A stretch of 64,000 nt of DNA from Serripes groenlandicus (taxonomy: Eukaryota > Mollusca > Bivalvia > Cardiida > Cardiidae): positions 49,661,281 through 49,725,280 of the forward strand of contig JASEVX010000013.1 of the NCBI GenBank assembly GCA_031761405.1, written 5' to 3'. Under the pieces are notes generated by a model. That model saw nothing but the letters and a program-made list of their open reading frames with translations, was not told where the DNA came from and did not search any database. This document shows, one piece after another, positions 29,085-39,112 of the stretch (positions are counted from its first letter, which is position 1; each line of letters opens with the position of its first letter). The position numbers and the translations under genes are program-made.

Positions 29085-29466
29085 ATCAACCCTTTTTACC
29101 CACATACATTTATACACTTTCTGAAGCCTCGATCTGCAGATGATGATCGTTGAAAGCATAGTGGCAAAAGATGAAATTGCTTATCCCTTTTCCTCATACG
29201 ACAATTCTGCAGCAGACGACTTTTACATATTTTGTCAAAAAAAAGAAAATCTATATATTTGAATGGATAAGTTCTATGACTAAAAGTGGAAAACATGGTG
29301 GCAAAAGGAGAAATTGCTCGTTTTGAGCAATTTCTTCTTTTGTCACCATGTTTTCAAAAAGCCGTCTGCCATATGCCAGGATGCTTTATTCAACAATTAT
29401 GCTTTCCTTTATAAAGATATTTCAAATTCAGATTTTGTTGCATGCGGGGGGGGGGGGGGGGGGGGG
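29085..29466 (-). mobile_element. pbM MITE interrupted by a second pbM, ending in a G tract
   Basis: Outer copy: R end and GTGGCAAAAGATGAAATTGC at 29085-29180. The continuation at ~29371-29445 (ATGCTTTATTCAACAATTATGC, CAGATTTTGTTGCATGC) follows the order of a B-type right half. The expected terminal GGGAAAGGG is replaced by 21 G (29446-29466). Confidence 0.7.
29181..29370 (+). mobile_element. pbM MITE nested in pbM, right-truncated, subfamily A1
   Basis: TTATCCCTTTTCCTCATACGAC to GCCGTCTGCC. It carries hairpin GCTCG..TGAGC and ends at the same GTCTGC position as the truncated copies at 13240 and 59909. Confidence 0.78.
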
Positions 29467-29471
29467 AAAGC

Positions 29472-29701
29472 TCAACCCTTTCCCTCATACGACAATTCTG
29501 CAGCAGACAACTTTGAACGTATTTTGTCAAAACATAGAAAATCTCCATAATTGAACGGATGACCTGTGACAAAAAGTGGAAAACATTGTGGCAAAAGGAG
29601 AAATTGCACGTTTTGTGCAATTTCTTCTTTTGTCACTATGTTTTCAAAAAGCCGTCTGCTGCAGAGGCGTCAGAAAGCGTCTATATGAGGGAAAGGGTAT
29701 A
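29472..29701 (+). mobile_element. pbM MITE, full length, subfamily A2
   Basis: Flanks TCAA and TATA, so the original TTAA is not preserved on either side. The interior is near consensus, with GCACG..TGTGC. Confidence 0.95.
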
Positions 29702-29769
29702 TAAGGAGACTTATGGAGCCTATCATGGGGTCTTGATATAAAGAGAAATAAATATCGATGCAAGACTTT

Positions 29770-29954
29770 ATGCTTCCCCGTACAATAAATCTTATACAAC
29801 GGTACGCTTTGAAAAACATGGAAAAACTGAGTTGAAAACTTTGTGGCAGAAGTTTACTAAGCAATTGAACAATTTCTCCTTTTGCCACAATGTTTTCAAA
29901 ATGTGTCTACTGCAAACGCCTCCCAAAAGTGCCTTCATAAAAGAAAGTGTTAAT
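29770..29954 (+). mobile_element. Decayed pbM copy
   Basis: GAGTTGAAAACTTTGTGGCAG, TTTCTCCTTTTGCCACAATG, GTCTACTGCAAACGCC and AGAAAGTGTTAA remain. Confidence 0.55.
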
Positions 29955-30371
29955 AATTGGCAAAGGCGAGTGTGATGAGATCAAAATACATACTGTGCAA
30001 AGCATGCATAAATTAACTTATTTCTTTATGCGTGGATTGACGTAAATATGCAACATTTCTATAACAACCCAAAGACGTAGTAAAATATCATAAAATACTG
30101 TTTACTCTCGAGTCAATTTGTTTGTCAAGTCTGTTTAATTTGTTTCCCTTTTATTTTTAATTTGCGTTTTACACCAATTCCAACAATTTTTCAGCTATAT
30201 CACTAGGATTTGAAATGTACCTTTGCAGATGTCAATTAACTTGTGAGAAAATAGAGAAAAGTAGTACAAAACAAACAATTTCTGAATTCCTCACAATTTT
30301 TCCCATATCTATATTACAATTTTACCTTGAGGAATTTCGTTCACTCTTTATAAACAGCAAATTAAGAAAGG
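29955..30371. other. No recognisable feature
   Basis: AT-rich low-copy sequence. A phrase near 30160 (AATTTGCGTTTTACACC..TTTTTCAGCTATATCAC) is a headless SINE body scrap. Confidence 0.4.
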
Positions 30372-30774
30372 TTAACCTTTTCCCTCGTATTACATCAAAC
30401 CTACAGCAGAAAACTTTGAAAACTATCCATACAAAAACATTGAAAATCTACATAGATGAAAGATAAATATTGAATAGAGTTGTAAATATTGTGGCAAAAG
30501 GAGATTTATAATAAAATTGCTCATTATCAGTGATTTCTCCATTTGCCACAGTGTTTTGGTTAAATAAAATAGGGGAAGATAAATAATTGTAAATCTTTCC
30601 CATATATATTATATAGGTGCATTTTGATGCCTGTTCAGCATGAAAACTTTTGCCACAATGTTTTCAACCTTTTTCCAAAATTATTCTTTCACTGACAGAA
30701 ATTTGTCACATTTTTGTTTAGATGTTTTCAAAGTCATCTAATGCAAATTTGTTGCAAGTGAGAGATGGTTAATT
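30372..30774. mobile_element. Two worn pbM copies, 30372-30556 and 30590-30774
   Basis: First: TTAACCTTTTCCCTCG, CTACAGCAGAAAAC, ATTGTGGCAAAAGGAG; right end lost. Second: ATCTTTCCCATATATATT, GCATTTTGATGCCTGTTCAGC, TTTTGCCACAATGTTTTC, L-like GCAAATTTGTTGC and TTAA. Confidence 0.65.
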
Positions 30775-31053
30775 AAAACCTTAAATTAGCGTTACTCACC
30801 TGTCAGGAAAAATGACAAAAATCCATAAATGTAAGTTCAACAATAAAACCAACAGTTCTCAGTTCTCACACAGGCAATATAATTTATATTAACGAACAGC
30901 AGCATTTTATCATTACAATGAAGAACCCTGCATGGAGCTTTCTTCAGCACTGTTTCATACAACTCTACCAACACAGAACAGAAGAAAAACTGATGGATCC
31001 TCATCAGATGAAATTCTCAAAAATTAATTATTATTTGCCTTCAACTTGTAAAT

Positions 31054-31229
31054 TTAACCCTTTCCCAAATACGACAATTCTGCAGCAGACGACTTTGAAC
31101 GTATTTTGTCAAACATAGAAAATCTCCATTACTGAATGGATAACCTATGACTAAAAGTGGAAAACATTGTGGCAAAAGGAGAAATTGCACGTTCTGTGCA
31201 ATTTCTTCTTTTGTCACTATGTTTTAAAA
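31054..31229 (+). mobile_element. pbM MITE, A2 hairpin, right-truncated
   Basis: TTAACCCTTTCCCAAATACGAC, GAACGTATTTTGTC and GCACGTTCTGTGC; broken at CACTATGTTTTAAAATCC. Confidence 0.9.
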
Positions 31230-31295
31230 TCCAAAGCTGGAATAGTCCATTTTATAAATTCATGAGTCAATGGGTTGAAATCCAGTAAAATGTTC

Positions 31296-31645
31296 ATGTA
31301 CAACAAATTTACATTTTTAACACAACAGCTTTTGTTTATATATATGTACAACAAATTTACATTTTTAAGCAACATCTTTTGTTTATGTACATCAATTGAT
31401 TGATTGATTGGGGTTTAACGCCGTTTTTAACAATTTCTCAGTTATATCACGGCGGCCAGTTCACCTACTCATGCATTTCCTGGTTTTCTCACACCAGTAC
31501 TCCACTAAACAAACTTTATGTACATCATATTTACACCTATAACACGATATCTTTTGTTTATGTACATCAAATTTACACCTTTTAAACGTGATCTCTTTTG
31601 TTTATGTAAAACAAATTTACATTTTTAACGCAAAATCTTTTCACA
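31296..31645. repeat. Minisatellite, ~44-48 bp, split by SINE A
   Basis: CAAATTTAC words at 31304, 31352, 31568 and 31612 with TTTTGTTTATGTAC spacers. Units lie on both sides of the SINE fragment at 31389-31507. Confidence 0.8.
31389..31507 (-). mobile_element. SINE A 3' fragment inside a minisatellite
   Basis: (ATTG)n then GGGGTTTAACGCCG, TATATCACGGCGGCCAGTTC, CACACCAGTACTCCAC. The 5' half is absent, as expected from incomplete reverse transcription. Confidence 0.85.
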
Positions 31646-31768
31646 GACAGTAAATCTGATCCATAATCCCCAAAAGTCTTTACTTCCGAAATGTTGAAAA
31701 TAAACTTCTTACAAAACAGCTAATGAAATTCTAGTTGCTTATTCCGATATCTGTTTTCTAGAATACAG

Positions 31769-32041
31769 TTGACATTTGATGCCTGCTTTGCAGCAAACAA
31801 CTTTTGAAAACATAGTAGTTAACCCTTTCCCTCATACGACAATTCTGCAGCAGACGACTTTGAACATATTTTGTCAAAAAAATCTCCATAATTGAATCGA
31901 TAACCTATGACAAAAAGTGGAAAACATTGTGGCAAAAGGAGAAATTGCACGTTTGTGCAATTTCTTCATTTGTCACTATGTTTTCAAAAAGCCGTCTGCT
32001 GCAGAGGCGTCAGAAAGCATCTATATGAGGGAAAGGGTTAA
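31769..32041 (+). mobile_element. pbM end scrap, then full-length pbM (31819-32041), subfamily A2
   Basis: Scrap GATGCCTGCTTTGCAGCAAAC. The main copy has TTAA at both edges, TCCATAATTG, GACAAAAAGTGG and a loop one base shorter (GCACGTTTGTGC). Confidence 0.93.
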
Positions 32042-32598
32042 AAGAAAAAAGGTTTAAAAATAGAAATTTCTGCTTGTTCCACAATGTTTTCAAATCTGTT
32101 TAAAAAAACTTTTCCTTCCTTTTTCTCTTCAAATTTTCTAATAATTTCTTGGAATTCAGAAATATTCTTAATAATCCCAAAGACATTCTTAAAGAGCAAC
32201 AATTAACCCTACCAAATCTGGTATACTGTTTAAAATACACACCAAAATTTGCCAAAACCAGCATCAGTCAATTTAATTCCGAAAAATATTTACCGAAACT
32301 GTTGATGAACATTCTGCACAAGTTCAGAATATACCTGCACAATTGACAAGCACAACAATTTTCCGATTTGTACAATCTTATCGCACTCTATCTAAGGCGA
32401 GTTGACAAATATTGATTCCACGTTCCCTGTGGTGTAATTAAATATCAGCACATGCTAATACAATTTTGCTTGCATCTCCTTTCAGTGAGTGCGAATCAGA
32501 CACTTTACGCCTTAATGGCACCGTTTCCTGATATGGCACTTGCTTAAGCCCTCTTAGGAAAGAAATTTAAACATCTGATATGCTTCTACGCATGTTAT
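32042..32598. other. No recognisable feature
   Basis: About 550 bp of low-copy sequence. A 65-codon frame at 32149-32346 has no recognisable domain. Confidence 0.4.
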
Positions 32599-32827
32599 TT
32601 AACCCTTTCCCACATACAACAAATTTGGAGCAGACGACTTTGAAAATATCTAGGCAAAACTAAGGAAAACTTCGATTATTTCTTGAGTAAAGTTGAAAAC
32701 AGTGTGGCAAAAGGAGAAATTGCTCATTATGAGCAATTTGTCCTTTTGCCACATTGTTTTCAAATAGTCAAAAGTCGTCGTCCGCTGCAGATGCGTCAGA
32801 ATGTGTCTATAAGTGGGAAAGGGTTAA
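32599..32827 (+). mobile_element. pbM MITE, full length, subfamily B
   Basis: TTAA at both edges. ACAACAAATTTGGAGCAG, stem TTGCTCATTATGAGCAA, R-type GCAGATGCGTCAGAATG to GTGGGAAAGGGTTAA. Confidence 0.93.
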
Positions 32828-32967
32828 CATTTCTTTTAACAATGTTTCAATTATATCACGGCATTTCCTTGGTAAATTAACCAGTACAACTGGTCCATTT
32901 ATCCTGACACCATGGAGTCGAGCCAGAGTTGTAATGCACAACCCTCATCGCCATTGAGGGAAAGCCA
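32828..32967 (-). mobile_element. SINE C 3' portion
   Basis: TTTTAACAATGTTTCAATTA, TTAACCAGTACAACTGGTCC, ATCCTGACACCATGG, CCATTGAGGGAAAGCCA. A pbM copy interrupts it at CCATTAA. Confidence 0.75.
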
Positions 32968-33182
32968 TTAACCCTTTCCCTCATATGGACGCTTTCTTAT
33001 GCCTCTGCAGCAGACGGCTTTTTGAAAGCATAGTGACAAAAGAAGAAATTGCTCAAAACGATTCAATTATAGAGATTTTCTATTTTTTGACAAAATATGT
33101 TCAACGATTCAATTATAGAGATTTTCTATTTTTTGACAAAATATGTTCTGCTGCAGAATTGTCGTATGAGAGAAAGGGTTAC
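32968..33182 (-). mobile_element. pbM MITE with internal 46-bp duplication
   Basis: R end on the left after TTAA, right L end with flank TTAC. CGATTCAATTATAGAGATTT occurs at 33059 and 33105, so the L-proximal segment is doubled. The hairpin right arm is missing. Confidence 0.9.
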
Positions 33183-33327
33183 ATATTTAACATTGCTTTC
33201 AACAATATTTCAGTTATATCATGGCAATTCCTTGGTGAATTAACCCATGCAACTGGTCCATTCATCCTGACACCAGTTGAGCCAGCTGTAAATTCACAAC
33301 CCTCACGACGCCATTGAGGGAAAGCCA

Positions 33328-33554
33328 GGAATCCGCTGTGGTCGAGTGGTTAGCGTCGGGGATTTCGAAACCGGGTGTCCCAGGTTCGATCCCCAGTCGC
33401 AGCACTGCGGCCTTGGTGGAGTGCCCTTGGGCAAGGCGCATTTTCTAGCCTAGTACTGGTTTGTTTACCCAGGGATCATGAATAATTAAATTTAATTGCG
33501 CGCTAAATGACCTTAGCTGTCGATGCGCCATAAAACAATATACATTCATTCATT
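33328..33554 (+). mobile_element. SINE B, complete, with 15-16-bp target duplication
   Basis: Flanked by ATTGAGGGAAAGCCA (33313-33327 and 33556-33570). Head GCTGTGGTCGAGTGGTTAGC (box A) and CAGGTTCGATCCCC (box B). Body CCCTTGGGCAAGGCGC, CTAGCCTAGTACTGGTTTG. Tail GCGCCATAAAACAATATA(CATT)n. Confidence 0.95.
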
Positions 33555-33592
33555 CATTGAGGGAAAGCCATTAATACCATATTTAACCCTCC

Positions 33593-33812
33593 CTCATACG
33601 ACAATTCTGCAGCAGACGACTTTGAAAACATTTTTGTCAAAAAATAGAAAATCTCTATAATTAAATGGATAACCTATGACTAAAAGTGGAAAACATTGTG
33701 GCAAAAGGAGAAATTGCTCGTTTTGAGCAATTTCTTCTTTTGTCACTATGTTTTTTAAAAAGCCGTCTGCTGCAGAGGCGTCAGAAAGCGTTTATTTGAG
33801 GGGAAGGGTTAA
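33593..33812 (+). mobile_element. pbM MITE, subfamily A1, in SINE C
   Basis: TTAA both edges. Left terminus shortened to CCCTCCCTC. GCTCG..TGAGC hairpin. Confidence 0.93.
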
Positions 33813-33993
33813 AGTCTTTAGTATGACTCGGCCGAGGGTGGAATGTTGCCTCCCACACCCAAGGCTGACACTCTACCGCACCCAAGGCTGACACTCTACC
33901 GCTACACCATCATGGCGGTCTGAAACACCCAACCTATTAGGACTATATAATTTTGTCATCGAGCTGACAACGTTCTGAGTGAAGAAGAAATTG

Positions 33994-34143
33994 ATTAACC
34001 CTTTCCCACAACCAGAGACATTTTTAGACACATAATTATGCAGCAGACAACTTTTGGAACATTACGACAAAAAGAGAAATTTTGCCACTATGTATTCAAA
34101 AACCGTCTGCTAAAGTGCATCAAAATGGTGTCAGTATGTTGGG
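33994..34143. mobile_element. pbM MITE, hairpin deleted
   Basis: TTAACCCTTTCCCACAACC, TTATGCAGCAGACAAC, CGACAAAAAGAGAAATTTTGCC, GTCTGCTAAAGTGCATC. Both ends look R-like. Confidence 0.7.
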
Positions 34144-34394
34144 TACAACCTGAATATTGACCAAACTGCGAGTAACAGCTGACAAACCTGCAAGCATTTA
34201 TCGATATCGATGTTTTTGATGAATGGTAATCATGGGTCAACAAAAAGCTTGCATAAAAAAGGTTTGTGTGAATCTAGATCATAATGCAGCTTGCATGCGT
34301 CATTATTGTCCTTGAGGTAAAACTGCCAATCAATATACACAACCGATTTTCTCTTATTCTGCATGGACTTTTTTTTATCCAATGATGTTATCGT

Positions 34395-34760
34395 TTTCTA
34401 CTCGATTCAACTGATGTCCAACTCATTAATAGCCCTTTGCATTGATTGTATGTAAAAAAAAAAAAAAGGAGAAATTGCTCAAAACTAGAATTCTCCCTGT
34501 CTGCTGTCATCAGGAGAAGGGACCTTTATCAGGGTATTAGTGTAAAATGAAATTCATTAAAATTGGTATGAACAAAGGGTTCAACCTTTCCCATCCGCGT
34601 ACACGTTTTTGAAGCAATAGCAGCAGACGACTTTTGAAGACATTGTGGCTAAAGGTGAAATTGCTCATGATGAGCAATGAGCAATTTCTCCTTTAACCAC
34701 AATGTTTTTTTCAACTTTATTTAACGATTTTAAACTGTCACTGTCTATGTTTTCAGAGTA
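34395..34760 (-). mobile_element. Worn pbM remnants and one degraded copy (34577-34760)
   Basis: The remnant has 14 A then GGAGAAATTGCTC (~34449-34479). The copy at 34577 starts TTCAACCTTTCCCATCC, has AATAGCAGCAGACGAC and a doubled ATGAGCA in the stem, and loses its right end. Confidence 0.65.
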
Positions 34761-34937
34761 GTGTTCGTGTTTCACACTGCTTTCCAACAATTTTCAGTTA
34801 TAGCACTGCGTGTTTCCATGGTAAGTTACCAGAACTACTCGTCCATTTATCCTGACAGCAGGGAGGCATTAAGGTTACACTATTGTGACCCATAGTCCTG
34901 ATCAAGTGCAATAGAGCATAAGCCATTACTACCATTT
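34760..34937 (-). mobile_element. SINE C body
   Basis: TTTCACACTGCTTTCCAAC, TAAGTTACCAGAACTACTCG, ATCCTGACAGC, ATAAGCCATTACTACCATTT. A pbM copy sits at the following TTTAA. Confidence 0.75.
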
Positions 34938-35165
34938 TTAACCCCTTTCCCTCATACGACAATTCTGCAGCAAACGACTTTGAACATATTTTGTCAAAAA
35001 ATAGAAAATCTCTACAACTGAATGAATAACCTATGACTAAAAGTGGAAAACATTGTGGCAGAAATTGCACGTTTTGTGCAATTTCTTCTTTTAATTGTCA
35101 CTATGTTTTTCAAAAAGCCATCTGCTGCAGGCGTCAGAAAGCGTGTATATGAGGGAAAGGGTTCA
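34938..35165 (+). mobile_element. pbM MITE, subfamily A mosaic, in SINE C
   Basis: TTAA left, TTCA right. Has TCTCTACAACTG, GACTAAAAGTGG, and GCACG..TGTGC. GCAGAGG is shortened to GCAGG. Confidence 0.92.
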
Positions 35166-35352
35166 GGGGGATATAAGCCCACACCATCATTGCTTCTGAA
35201 ACAAGTCAACTGAAAACAAATTCATGACATTTATGTCCAAATTTTAATAATTCAGTGTAATTATCATGTGACGCACATTAAGTCCCTGATAAATAAAACC
35301 TTTTAAAGAAAGTATTGATGGCTTGAAAGCAGGGCAGACCCTTAACCTACTT

Positions 35353-35453
35353 CACCTTTTAATAATTAGTTAGCTATATCACAGAGTTTCGGGTAAGTTA
35401 ATACCAGTACTACCGGTCTGTTTATCCTCACACGTAGCGAATCAGTCGTAATG
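35353..35453 (-). mobile_element. SINE C fragment
   Basis: TAATTAGTTAGCTATATCAC, TAATACCAGTACTACCGGTC, TATCCTCACACG. Interrupted by pbM at GTTAA. Confidence 0.65.
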
Positions 35454-35602
35454 TTAAGTCTTTCCCTCGTACAACAACTCTGCAGCAGACGACTTTGAAT
35501 ATATTTTGTCAAAAAATTAGAAAATCTCTTTAATTGAATGGATGACCTGAACCTATGACTAAAACTGGAAAACATTGTGGCAATAGGAGAAATTGCCCGC
35601 AA
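35454..35602 (+). mobile_element. pbM MITE, right-truncated
   Basis: TTAAGTCTTTCCCTCG, ACAACTCTGCAGCAGACG, TGGAAAACATTGTGGCAATAGG, stops at GAAATTGCCCGC. Confidence 0.85.
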
Positions 35603-35854
35603 TTTACACTTTCCCACATGTATACAACATTTCTTTAGCATAATTAGATTATGACCTAGAAAGTATCCCGTCAAAAATTACAAAAAATCTCTTCAACGTG
35701 AAAGAAATATTACTAAATAAAGTTCTAAACATTTTGACAAAAGGAGAAATTGCTCATCATGACCATGCAGTTTCTCCTTTATCAAAAAGGTTTTCCAAAG
35801 GTCGTTGGCAGTATAATCGTGTCAAAATGTGTATGCAGGTGGGAAAGGGGTTAA
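35603..35854 (+). mobile_element. pbM MITE, first of a three-copy train
   Basis: TTTACACTTTCCCACATG. Degraded L subterminal (TTTCTTTAGCATAAT). Stem TTGCTCATCATGACC. Ends GTGGGAAAGGGGTTAA shared with the next. Confidence 0.82.
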
Positions 35855-36048
35855 CCCTTTCCCTCATATAGACGCTTTCTGACATATGGCATATATTACC
35901 AAAAACGAAATTGCTCCAAACAAGCAATTTCTCCTTTTGCCACAAAGTTTTCCACTTTAGTCATAGGTTATCCATTCATTCAATTTTTTGACAAAATATG
36001 TTCAAAGTCATCTGCTGCAGAATTATCGTATGATGGAAGGGGTTTTAA
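35851..36048 (-). mobile_element. pbM MITE, middle of train, subfamily A1
   Basis: TTAACCCTTTCCCTCATATAGACG. The R subterminal motif is deleted (GACATATGGCATATATTACC). Right L end GAATTATCGTATGATGGAAG. Confidence 0.9.
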
Positions 36049-36273
36049 CCCTTTCCCACATACAACACATCTGCAGCAGACGACTTTGAAAACATAGTGA
36101 CAAAAACCTGAAAAATATGCATTAAAGATAGCTTAATTGTTAAATAAAGCTGAAAACATTGTGGCCAGAGGAGAAATTGCTCATCATGAGCAATTTCACG
36201 TTTGGCCACAATGATTTCAAAAGTCGTTTGCTGCAAATGTGTCGGAATGCGTTTGCAAGTGGAAAGGGGTTAA
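36045..36273 (+). mobile_element. pbM MITE, last of train, subfamily B
   Basis: TTAACCCTTTCCCACATAC, CAACACATCTGCAGCAGACG, stem TTGCTCATCATGAGCAA, right GTTTGCAAGTGGAAAGGGG and TTAA. Confidence 0.93.
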
Positions 36274-36445
36274 AGCGTTTTGGCGGGTTCTGACCGCCAT
36301 ACCAAGAACTAAAGGGTTTGCACTTTAATGTTTATCTTTCTACATATGAAATATGGCTGCCTAATGTAAACAGTCCAGAAAACCTGTTCTGTATGTGAAA
36401 ACCTTTATCACAGATCTCCTTTGACACTGCAAGAGCAAACAAAAA

Positions 36446-36590
36446 TTTACCCTTTTCCACATACAAAAATATCTACAGCAGATGACTTTGAAAACATTTA
36501 GTCAAAAACATTGAAACTTTCTATAGTAGAAAGAAAAATTATTGAATAAAGTTGAAAACATCATGGCAAAAGAAGCAATTGCTCATAATT
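36446..36590 (+). mobile_element. pbM MITE, right half lost
   Basis: TTTACCCTTTTCCACATAC, ATATCTACAGCAGATGAC, GAATAAAGTTGAAAACATC, GAAGCAATTGCTCATAATTAAC. Confidence 0.75.
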
Positions 36591-36645
36591 AACTTTGGAA
36601 CAACATTAAACCAAGTTGTCTTCTTCAGACTGAGGTATATACTAT

Positions 36646-36875
36646 ATAACCCTTTCCCACATACAGACGCTTTCTGATGCCTCTGCAGTTGACAACTTTT
36701 ACAAATATTCTGGCAAATTAAGAAATTGCTCATGATGAGCAATTTCTCCATTTGCCAGAATGTTTTCAACTCTATTTAATAATTTTTGCTTTCTTTAAAA
36801 GAATATTTCCTTATTTTTGCGGGTATGTTTTCAATGACGTCTGCTGCAGATTTGTTGTATGTGGAAAAAGTTTAA
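36646..36875 (-). mobile_element. pbM MITE, full length, subfamily B
   Basis: ATAACCCTTTCCCACATAC; R-type AGACGCTTTCTGATGCC; stem TTGCTCATGATGAGCAA; right L GTCTGCTGCAGATTTGTTG, flank TTAA. Confidence 0.93.
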
Positions 36876-37174
36876 GTTTATTTATTTCAAGCACATTCTA
36901 TTGTATTAGTGCCTGCAGAAACAAGCAGTATTATTAATTCACAATCCATTTTTACCTTTCAATTTTTTTTTATTAGACCTTTCGCTGTTGAGGCACTGAC
37001 TGTTACTAAGAAGACATACTTCTAAGACATTGTTAGAAAGTTGAATTTCTGGAAAAATTTGAAATATAATTCTGTGAAAGCAATGAAAACATTGTGGGAA
37101 AAGTACACTTTTCTTGTTTATGAGCAATTTACTTTATCTCTTACTATGCAGAAGTCATCAGCATCAGGGACATT
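36876..37174. other. Low-copy sequence with one pbM scrap
   Basis: GAAAACATTGTGGGAAAAG..TTTATGAGCAATTT at ~37083-37130 is a hairpin remnant. Nothing else is recognised. Confidence 0.4.
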
Positions 37175-37404
37175 TTAACCCTTTCCTCATATAGAGGCTT
37201 TCTGATGCCTCTGCAACAGACGGCTTTTTGAAAACATAGTGACAATAGAAGAAATTGCTCAAAACAAGCAATTTCTCCTTTTGCCACAATGTTTTCCACT
37301 TTTAGTAATGGGTTCCCCATTCAATTATAGAGATTTTCTATTTTTTGACAAAAAATAATTCAAAGTCGTCTGCTGCAGAATTGTTGTATGAGGGAAAGGG
37401 TTAA
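37175..37404 (-). mobile_element. pbM MITE, full length, subfamily A1
   Basis: TTAA both edges. TATAGAGGCTTTCTGATGCC, TCTGCAACAGACGG, GCTCAAAACAAGC, right L end intact. Shares its right TTAA. Confidence 0.95.
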
Positions 37405-37606
37405 AGGAAATCTGCAGCAGATGATTTTGAAAACATCTGGACAAAAATGTGGTAATTTTCTGTCAGTGAATGTAATTAATTACTTATTGAATAAAGTTGA
37501 AAACATTTTGAGCAATTTTACCTTTCGTCACAATGTTTTCATAGACTTCGAATTCTGCTGCAGTGGTGTCAAAATGTGTTTATATATATATATAAGAAAG
37601 GGTTAA
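37401..37606 (+). mobile_element. pbM MITE, left terminus deleted, abutting
   Basis: TTAAAGGAAATCTGCAGCAG lacks CCCTTTCCC. R-like right end with a short (TA)n run, then AAGAAAGGGTTAA. Confidence 0.75.
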
Positions 37607-38008
37607 AGTTGACAAAATTATTACATTACACTTGTCAATACTTCCATTTATGTGCAAGCCAATGAAAATAAAAACTTCAAACAGTAAAATAAATGTTGAT
37701 GAATCTTATTCACACAGGTGCTTGCAATTGCCTTGAACCATACCTCTGCACAACATGGATTTTTAATTCCCATGATAATTACAGGGTACCGGTTCTCATG
37801 TTTGTATTCTGCATTGAGAGGCAGGGACCCGAAACATGAGTAAGGTCATATTTGCTGTATAAATCCTGTCAACCCCACGACCCTGGCAGCCACCCGCATA
37901 AAAACCCTTTAAGTAATTGAACACAAACAAATTATGATAGTCACAGGTTTACTATGAAGATGTCAGTTCAAGACTTTTCTTTCCTTTTTTCCTGTTGACT
38001 ATGTAGCT
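37607..38008. other. No recognisable feature
   Basis: Low-copy sequence. The segment 37735-37900 is less AT-rich (CGAAACATGAG, CACGACCCTGGCAGCC) but has no open frame over 60 codons. Confidence 0.4.
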
Positions 38009-38238
38009 TTAACCATTTCCCTCATATGACAATTCTGCAGCAGAGGACTTTGAACATATTTTGTCAAAAAACATAAAATCTCTATAATTCAATGGATAAA
38101 CTATGACTAAAAGTGGAAAACATTGTGGCAAAAGGAGAAATTGCTCGTTTTGAGCAATTTCTTCTTTTGTCACTATGTTTTCAAAAAGCTGTCTGCTGCA
38201 GAGGTGTCAGAAAGCATATATATGAGGGAAAGGGTTGA
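38009..38238 (+). mobile_element. pbM MITE, full length, subfamily A1
   Basis: TTAACCATTTCCCTC to GGGAAAGGGTTGA. GCTCG..TGAGC hairpin. GCAGCAGAGGAC for GCAGCAGACGAC. Confidence 0.94.
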
Positions 38239-38337
38239 GAATAGTCTTAATTTGCCAAAATGTTTTCAACTCTTTTTTTAATAATTGTCTCCTTTACCAA
38301 CGAGCTATTTTTTCATAATATTTAATCTTATGCCATT

Positions 38338-38557
38338 TTTCCTTTTCCATAAACAAAAACTGATGCATTATGATGCCTCTGCAGCAGACAGCTTTGGTAA
38401 AGATTGCGACAAAATGAGAAAATGCTAATGATGAATAATTTCTCATTTTGCCACAATGTTTTCAACTGTATTCAATAATTTCATTCTAATTTATAGATTT
38501 TTTTTTTACATTTTGGCCAAGATGTTCGCTGATAATTTGTTGTATGTGGGAAAGGGC
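38338..38557 (-). mobile_element. pbM MITE, subfamily B, degraded ends
   Basis: CATTATGATGCCTCTGCAGC, GACAAAATGAGAAAATGC, TTTTGCCACAATGTTTTCAA, right AATTTGTTGTATGTGGGAAAGG. Confidence 0.8.
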
Positions 38558-38581
38558 TCTGCATGGGATCATCCTCATCCT

Positions 38582-38813
38582 TTAACCCTTTCCAACATAC
38601 AGCGAAATATGCAGCAGACAACTTTGAAAAATGTCTACTCAAAAATTAGGTAAAATCTCTATTAATGTAGGTATATGTACTGATAAAAGTTGAAACATTG
38701 TGGCAAAAGGAGAATTTGCTGGTTTTGAGTAATTTCTCCTTTTGTCACTATGTTTTCAAAAGTCGTCTGCTGCAAAATGCATCTAAATGCATCTATAGGT
38801 GGGAAAGGGTTAA
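38582..38813 (+). mobile_element. pbM MITE, full length, subfamily B
   Basis: TTAA at both edges. GAAATATGCAGCAGACAAC. The hairpin has one mismatch (GCTGG..TGAGT). Right GCATCTAAATGCATCTATAG. Confidence 0.93.
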
Positions 38814-38896
38814 GTTTATGTAAACTAGTTGCACGATTAGAATGTAGAATTAATTTGAACTGTCAGTAAAGGTGACACACTTATATAGTTGTATAA

Positions 38897-39112
38897 ATAT
38901 CCCTTTCAGACAAATAGAAGCTTTCTGACGTCTCTCCAGCAGATGACTTTAGAAAACATTGCGACAAAAGAAATTGCTCAAAATGAGCAAATTCTCCTTT
39001 TTCCACAATGTTCACATTTCTGTACAATAATTATACTTTTACTTATAGAAAGTTTCTATACCCTGTATACTGCAGAGGCATCAGAAAGCGTCCATATCAG
39101 GGAAAGGGTTAA
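38897..39112. mobile_element. pbM MITE with two R-type ends
   Basis: Left AATAGAAGCTTTCTGACGTC and right GCAGAGGCATCAGAAAGCG are both R type. Right flank TTAA. The L half has been replaced. Confidence 0.82.

Larger units (their letters stand above)
33183..33915 (-). mobile_element. SINE C carrying two later insertions
   Basis: Body 33183-33327 (AACATTGCTTTCAACAATAT..CCATTGAGGGAAAGCCA), SINE B at 33328-33554, body again 33555-33592, pbM at 33593-33812, then the head region 33813-33915. The head has a 23-bp duplication of ACCCAAGGCTGACACTCTAC. Three families are layered in ~730 bp. Confidence 0.8.
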
